From an uncultured Oscillospiraceae bacterium (GTDB lineage Bacteria > Bacillota > Clostridia > Oscillospirales > Ruminococcaceae), in assembly GCA_900540595.1 (NCBI GenBank), contig UQGL01000029.1, positions 1-27,586 of the forward strand: a stretch of DNA of 27,586 nucleotides, in the 5' to 3' direction. Positions 23,561 through 27,586 of the stretch are shown here, piece after piece. The number at the start of each line of letters is the position of its first letter. Position 1 is the first letter of the stretch. A program made the position numbers and the translations under genes. Below the pieces are notes generated by a model. The model had not been told where the DNA came from. It was given only the letters and a program-made list of their open reading frames with translations, and made no database searches.

Positions 23561-25780
23561 TTGGAAAAAAAGCCGGAGAGCATCTTCATCAACCGCGAAC
23601 TCAGCTGGCTGGATTTTGACAGCCGCGTTCTCGCCCTTGCCAAAGAAAAAACGGTGCCCTTGGGGGAGCGCATCAAGTTTGCCGCCATCTTCGGCAGCAA
23701 TATGGATGAATTCTTCATGGTTCGTGTCGGTTCTCTGTATGACCAGACGCTGCTGAAAACCAACAAGACCGACAATGTCACCCACATGACGGCGGCGGAG
23801 CAGATCAATGCCATCACGCCGCGCGTGGCGGAGCTGCAGGCCAAGTGCGACAAATACTTCCAGCATCTTGTGTCGGCGCTTGCGGAGCAGGGCTACCACA
23901 AGGTGGACTTTACCAAGCTCAGCAAGCAGCAGGAGCATTTCTGGAAAACCTACTTCCAGCGTGAGCTGCTGCCCCTGCTCAGTCCGCAGATCGTGGACTC
24001 CCGCCATCCGTTCCCCTTCCTGAACAACAAGGACATCTACTATATTGCCCAGCTGCACTCCAAAAACGAGGGGGTCAGCTACGGTATCGTGCCGGTCAGC
24101 AGCCAGTTTGAGCGGGTGCTTTTCGTCAAGGACGGCGAGACGGCCTGCTTCGCTTTTGTGGAGGAGCTGATCGCCCACTACGCCGCTACGATCTTTACAG
24201 CCAGCACCGCGCAGAAGCAGTGTCTGTTCCGTGTGACCCGCAACGCCGACATTACGGTGGACGAGGGTATGATGGACCACGATGTGGACTTCCGCGATGT
24301 CATGAGCGAGCTGCTGAAAAAGCGCCGCAAGCTGGCTGCCGTTCGGCTGCAGTTCTGGCCCGAGGCCCCGCAGGAGGTCGTGAAATTCCTGCGGGACAAG
24401 CTGGTGGTCCCGGCGGATCGCTGCTATACCCAGACCTCGCCCCTTGATGCAGGTGCGCTGTTCAAGCTGGCAGGGCGCATCTCGGGCGACAGCGGCCATG
24501 CGGACCTGTTCTACCCGGCGGCCAGGCCGATGCAGGCCCCGGCGGGCTATGACCTGTATACCGAGGTCCGCAAGCATGATGTGCTGCTGGCCTATCCGTA
24601 TCAGAGCATCCGTCCGTTCATCAAGATGCTGCTGCGTGCGGCTGCTGACCCGGATGTAGTCTCGATCAAGATGACCCTCTACCGTATGGCAAGCGATTCC
24701 CAGATCGTCAACGCCCTGATTGCCGCCGCTGAAAACGGCAAGGAGGTCGTGGCCATGGTCGAGCTGCGCGCCCGCTTTGACGAGCAGAACAACATCGACT
24801 GGTCCAAGCAGCTGGAGGATGCGGGCTGTACTGTGTTCTACGGCTTTGACGATTACAAGGTCCATTCCAAGCTGACCCTCATTACCAGCCGGGTCAACGG
24901 CCAGTATAAGTACTTGACGCAGATCGGTACCGGCAATTATAATGAAAAGACAAGCGAGCTGTACACCGACCTGTCCTTCATCACCACCCGGCAGGAGATC
25001 GGCGAGGAGGCCAGCAGCGTATTCAACAACATGGCCCTGCAGCGCCTGACGAGCGAGGCCGATACGATGCTGGTGGCGCCGCTGCGCTTCAAGAGCGTTT
25101 TGCTTGAGGAGATGGACCGCCAGATCGCACTGGCTATACAGGGCAAGCCTGCGTCCATTATCCTGAAGAACAACTCTATCAACGATCCGCAGATCATTGA
25201 TAAGATCAGCGAGGCCAGCTGCGCGGGCGTGCGGGTGGATATGATCGTGCGCGGCATCTGCTGCGTGCGGGCCGGGGTGCCGGGCCGCACCGAGAATGTG
25301 CATATCCGCAGTCTGGTGGGGCGGTATCTCGAGCATTCCCGCATCTACTGCTTCGGCAGCGGTGAGGCGATGCGCATCTACATTGCGTCCGGCGACTTCC
25401 TGACCCGCAACACCGAGCGCCGTGTGGAGGTGGGTGTCCGGGTGGATGACCCCGCCATCGCAAAGAAGCTGCGCGGCATCCTTGACCTGCAGCTGCGCGA
25501 TACCGTCAATGCCCGGGAAATGCAGCCGGACGGCACCTATACCAAGGTACACCCCGCCGAGGGGCAGCCCCCGGTAGACAGCCAGATGGCGATGTTTGGC
25601 TATTTCAAGGACGGCTTTGAGATGGCACCGGAAAAGCCAAGACCGGAGCCGAAAGCAGCCCCCAAGCCCCAGGCGGCAGCCGCCAAAGCTGTGGTAAAAC
25701 CTGTTGTCCGGCAGCGTGCAGCCCTGCGCCCCAAGCGCGCAAGCCTGCTGCAAAGCCTGTTCGGCCGTGGGAAAAAGTAA
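23561..25780 (+). CDS. ppk1: Polyphosphate kinase 1
   Basis: A 739-residue PPK1. The TTG at 23561 is the start, with AGGAGGAG five bases upstream and no ATG nearby that fits. The N-domain starts IFINRELSWLDFDSRVLALA, the head domain has FGSNMDEFFMVRVGSLYDQ, and the phospholipase-D-like catalytic halves include YKVHSKLTLI, where H435 is the phosphorylated His, and IGTGNYNEKTSELYTDLS. ERRVEVGVRV is also conserved. The enzyme makes polyphosphate reversibly from ATP. An extra tail after about residue 690 is Pro/Ala/Lys-rich and ends in a basic stretch (SLLQSLFGRGKK); it is not part of the core. The gene forms an apparent operon with the comEA-like gene and the next small gene. Confidence 0.96.
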   Translation: MEKKPESIFINRELSWLDFDSRVLALAKEKTVPLGERIKFAAIFGSNMDEFFMVRVGSLYDQTLLKTNKTDNVTHMTAAEQINAITPRVAELQAKCDKYFQHLVSALAEQGYHKVDFTKLSKQQEHFWKTYFQRELLPLLSPQIVDSRHPFPFLNNKDIYYIAQLHSKNEGVSYGIVPVSSQFERVLFVKDGETACFAFVEELIAHYAATIFTASTAQKQCLFRVTRNADITVDEGMMDHDVDFRDVMSELLKKRRKLAAVRLQFWPEAPQEVVKFLRDKLVVPADRCYTQTSPLDAGALFKLAGRISGDSGHADLFYPAARPMQAPAGYDLYTEVRKHDVLLAYPYQSIRPFIKMLLRAAADPDVVSIKMTLYRMASDSQIVNALIAAAENGKEVVAMVELRARFDEQNNIDWSKQLEDAGCTVFYGFDDYKVHSKLTLITSRVNGQYKYLTQIGTGNYNEKTSELYTDLSFITTRQEIGEEASSVFNNMALQRLTSEADTMLVAPLRFKSVLLEEMDRQIALAIQGKPASIILKNNSINDPQIIDKISEASCAGVRVDMIVRGICCVRAGVPGRTENVHIRSLVGRYLEHSRIYCFGSGEAMRIYIASGDFLTRNTERRVEVGVRVDDPAIAKKLRGILDLQLRDTVNAREMQPDGTYTKVHPAEGQPPVDSQMAMFGYFKDGFEMAPEKPRPEPKAAPKPQAAAAKAVVKPVVRQRAALRPKRASLLQSLFGRGKK

Positions 25781-25794
25781 GGAGAACCCGAAAC

Positions 25795-26175
25795 ATGAAA
25801 AGCTGTGTAGTGACCGAAAATTTTGCCTGTGACCCCATGAAGATCTGGCTCTACCTGACCAAGCCTACCCTCAACAACTGGTGCAAAGATGTCAGCGCCT
25901 ATGAGGAGAGCAGCGACGGTATGACGGCAACGGAAAAGCATACCGATGGCAGCGAGACCCAGATCACCTTTACCCGCAAGGAGAAGCCCCGCTGCCTGAG
26001 CTGCAGCTTCCAGCGGGGCAAGATCAGCGGCAGCTTTACGGCGCTGCTGCTGGGCGGAGGTGACTCCACCAGTGTAGAATGTACACTGGATGTGAACGGG
26101 CTGGGACTTTTTGCCAAGCCCGCCAAGCTGCTGGAGGCACACTTCGATATGCTGCACAAGACCCTCGGCGCGTAA
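25795..26175 (+). CDS. Hypothetical protein, possibly SRPBCC fold
   Basis: A 126-residue protein without clear family. AAGGAG lies upstream of the ATG at 25795, and it starts 14 bases after ppk1, so it is probably in the ppk1 operon. The alternation TQITFTRKEKPRCLSCSFQR, then GKISGSFTALLLGGGDSTSV, and a C-terminal helix (AKPAKLLEAHFDMLHKTL) resemble the sheet-plus-long-helix design of SRPBCC/START-like proteins, but this is a weak structural impression. No catalytic residues can be named. A terminator follows. Confidence 0.6.
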   Translation: MKSCVVTENFACDPMKIWLYLTKPTLNNWCKDVSAYEESSDGMTATEKHTDGSETQITFTRKEKPRCLSCSFQRGKISGSFTALLLGGGDSTSVECTLDVNGLGLFAKPAKLLEAHFDMLHKTLGA

Positions 26176-26213
26176 GCGGCGGTAAGCTGCGCGCTCTGCC
26201 AATACCCCGGCTG

Positions 26214-26243
26214 TCCGCCCCGTAAATGGGGCGGATATTTTTT
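26214..26243 (+). terminator. Terminator after the ppk1 operon
   Basis: An 8-bp stem, TCCGCCCC with GGGGCGGA (26214-26221, 26228-26235), and a six-base loop, followed by TATTTTTT. Its last bases also form part of the -35 of the next promoter. Confidence 0.85.
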
Positions 26244-26261
26244 GCCCCTCCCGCATACGGT
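26233..26261 (+). promoter_or_regulatory. Candidate sigma-E promoter of the spoIVFA-spoIVFB pair
   Basis: GGATATT (26233-26239) keeps the ATATT core of the sigma-E -35; after a 14-base spacer CATACGGT (26254-26261) matches the -10 CATACAMT at 6 of 8. The start would be near 26268, immediately before the ribosome binding site. The Bacillus spoIVF operon is sigma-E dependent. Confidence 0.55.
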
Positions 26262-26283
26262 TGAAAAAGGGGAGGTGTATGCC

Positions 26284-27072
26284 ATGTGGGAAAATGCAGC
26301 CCCGCCGCCGCAGCCGGAGGAAAAGCCCCGGCCCTGCCGCCCAAAGAGCGAGGAGGATCTCGTCCTGTGGGCGCAGGTGCTGCTTTGCCTTGCAGCCATC
26401 GGCTTTGTGCTGGCGGCAAGGGCGCTGGGGTGGCCGGTCTACCCTGAGCTTCGCCGTGCGTTTGCCGCTGCTCTGCAGCCGGAGCAGTCGCTTTTGCTGG
26501 GGGAGGAGCGCGGCCTGCTCCGATTTACCGAGCAGACGGCGCAGGAGCTGGCGGATGCCGCCCGCAGCATGTGGGAGGATGTGACCGCCACACCGGAGAC
26601 GGCCCGCACGCGCCACAGCCAGCCCTCCCCGCCGGCCTATGCCAGCGAGGAAAGCTATGAGCCGGCGTTTGCCCTTTGCTTTCCGCTGCCCGGGCAGCAT
26701 GACCGCAGGACCTCCGGCTACGGCTGGCGCACCGACCCGATGGGCGGGCTGGAGGAGGATTTCCACATCGGTAACGACCTTGCGGCAGCTGAGGGGACGG
26801 CGGTGCTGGCGGCGGCGGACGGCGTTGTGCGGATGGCAGGGCGCCACAAAAGCTACGGCAACTATCTGCGGGTGCTTCATGCCGATGGCGATGAAACGCT
26901 CTATGCCCACCTGCAGTATCTGTTCGTGCGGGCGGGGGAGGCAGTCAGCGCCGGGCAGACGCTGGGCACGGTGGGCCAGACGGGCAACGCCACAGGCCCC
27001 CACCTGCATTTTGAAATTCTGCACAGGGGGCTGCGGTATGACCCGGCGGCAGCGCTGCAGCATGCCTCGTAG
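26284..27072 (+). CDS. SpoIVFA-like membrane protein with M23 (LytM) domain
   Basis: A 262-residue protein. GGGGAGGTG (26269-26277) six bases upstream sets the ATG at 26284. A Pro-rich cytoplasmic N-terminus, one membrane span (about 27-47), a stalk, then an extracytoplasmic M23 domain from about 135. Metal ligands H161, D165 (HIGND) and H242 with H209 and H240 (HLHFE) are all present, so a working peptidase is possible. In Bacillus SpoIVFA regulates the protease SpoIVFB at the forespore membrane and its LytM-like domain is degenerate. The gene overlaps the downstream SpoIVFB-like gene by 11 bases, which supports the spoIVFA assignment; a SpoIIQ-like or general M23 role is the alternative. 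Confidence 0.75.
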   Translation: MWENAAPPPQPEEKPRPCRPKSEEDLVLWAQVLLCLAAIGFVLAARALGWPVYPELRRAFAAALQPEQSLLLGEERGLLRFTEQTAQELADAARSMWEDVTATPETARTRHSQPSPPAYASEESYEPAFALCFPLPGQHDRRTSGYGWRTDPMGGLEEDFHIGNDLAAAEGTAVLAAADGVVRMAGRHKSYGNYLRVLHADGDETLYAHLQYLFVRAGEAVSAGQTLGTVGQTGNATGPHLHFEILHRGLRYDPAAALQHAS

Positions 27073-27508
27073 GCCCGGCGGGCTGCGCTGGCGCAGGCCG
27101 TTGGCGGTGCTGCTCGGTCTGACGGTGCTGCTGGCGCTGGACGGCAGCGGCATCCTGCGGGTCGGGCTGGGCTGTGCGCTCCTGCATGAGAGCGGCCATG
27201 CGCTGATGTACCGGCTTTTGTGGCATCACTGGCCGGAACTGGAGATCTCGCCGCTCGGCATCTGCCTGCGGCTGCGCGGGCTGCTTATGACGCCTGCGCA
27301 GGAGCTGCTGCTGGCCGCCGCCGGGCCGCTGGCGAATGTTTTGGCCTGCGCGGCGGTGCTTGCCTTTATGCAGTGGGCAGGGTACAGCTGCGGCGGCTAC
27401 TGGTTCGCCTGCTGCAATCTGCTGGTTGGCGGCAGCAGCCTGCTGCCCCTGCCCGGGCTGGACGGGTGGCATGTTGCGGCGTGTCTGTTGCATTTTCTGC
27501 GAAAATAA
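27062..27508 (+). CDS. Short SpoIVFB-like M50 site-2 protease
   Basis: A 148-residue, mostly hydrophobic protein. The zinc motif HESGH occurs in LLHESGHALMYRLLW, and LLPLPGLDGWH supplies the second motif with the Asp ligand, as in the M50B family of SpoIVFB. About four membrane spans are seen. Bacillus SpoIVFB has about 288 residues, with six spans and a C-terminal CBS domain; here the first part is shorter and the CBS domain is missing. The ATG at 27062 overlaps the end of the LytM gene. By analogy it would cut a membrane-tethered pro-sigma factor such as pro-sigma-K; that gene is not in the window, so the substrate is open. Confidence 0.8.
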   Translation: MPRRPGGLRWRRPLAVLLGLTVLLALDGSGILRVGLGCALLHESGHALMYRLLWHHWPELEISPLGICLRLRGLLMTPAQELLLAAAGPLANVLACAAVLAFMQWAGYSCGGYWFACCNLLVGGSSLLPLPGLDGWHVAACLLHFLRK

Positions 27509-27586
27509 GCTACAATCAAATATATGCCTTTAGGCAACACCGCACAATTCCCGCCTAACGGCTTAAGCACCGCTCCGGCGGATCTC

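Noticed and set aside
23486..25753. 755-codon open frame antisense to ppk1
   Set aside because: It mirrors the codon pattern of ppk1, has no family motif and arises from high GC at third positions. Similar long shadows at 13778-15304, 17375-18757 and 4972-6300 were dropped for the same reason.
27520..27586. Possible end of a dispersed repeat at the right edge
   Set aside because: It looks like an intergenic element (GCAACACCGCACAATTCCCG), but the window ends before a second arm can be seen.

Overview
The window looks like a chromosomal segment of a gut-type Clostridia (Oscillospiraceae/Ruminococcaceae, of the Gemmiger, Subdoligranulum or Faecalibacterium kind). This is an inference from the GC-rich coding style, Gram-positive ribosome binding sites and a Bacillus/Clostridia-type set of sporulation genes. 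No rRNA, tRNA or CRISPR array was seen.

Left part (1 to about 5,000): an AT-richer accessory island. It starts inside the C-terminal half of a large serine recombinase. It then carries a KilA-N domain protein, a DUF2971 gene broken by one base in an A7 run, an uncharacterised protein with a hydrophobic segment, an IS3-family transposase remnant, and on the minus strand a second DUF2971 protein with an added N-terminal zinc ribbon. The products are unrelated to the rest of the window, and the island ends near a strong hairpin at 5098-5137.

Middle (5,227 to 15,379): core genes. On the minus strand are a YlbJ-like sporulation membrane protein, a small Cys-rich protein and a YjdF/DUF2238 membrane protein. 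Divergent from these runs the conserved cluster yqfC, yqfD, phoH, ybeY, dgkA, era, a yqzL-like gene, recO, then mutS2. Compared with the Bacillus order, pgpH (yqfF) and cdd are absent.

15,486 to 18,805: a radical-SAM-like protein that lacks the cluster motif, a TetR-family regulator on the minus strand, and a divergent true radical SAM enzyme with a Cys-rich tail. A 15-bp direct repeat sits in the divergent region.

18,959 to 27,508: spoIIGA and sigE (pro-sigma-E and its protease), a minus-strand membrane-anchored protein, sigG, a HAD phosphatase (minus), a YlmC/YmxH PRC-barrel protein, a ComEA-like DNA-binding protein, ppk1, an uncharacterised protein, and a SpoIVFA-like LytM protein overlapping a short SpoIVFB-like site-2 protease. 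Candidate sigma-E promoters lie before yqfC and before the spoIVFA/spoIVFB pair, which ties the sporulation genes of the window to one regulator encoded within it.
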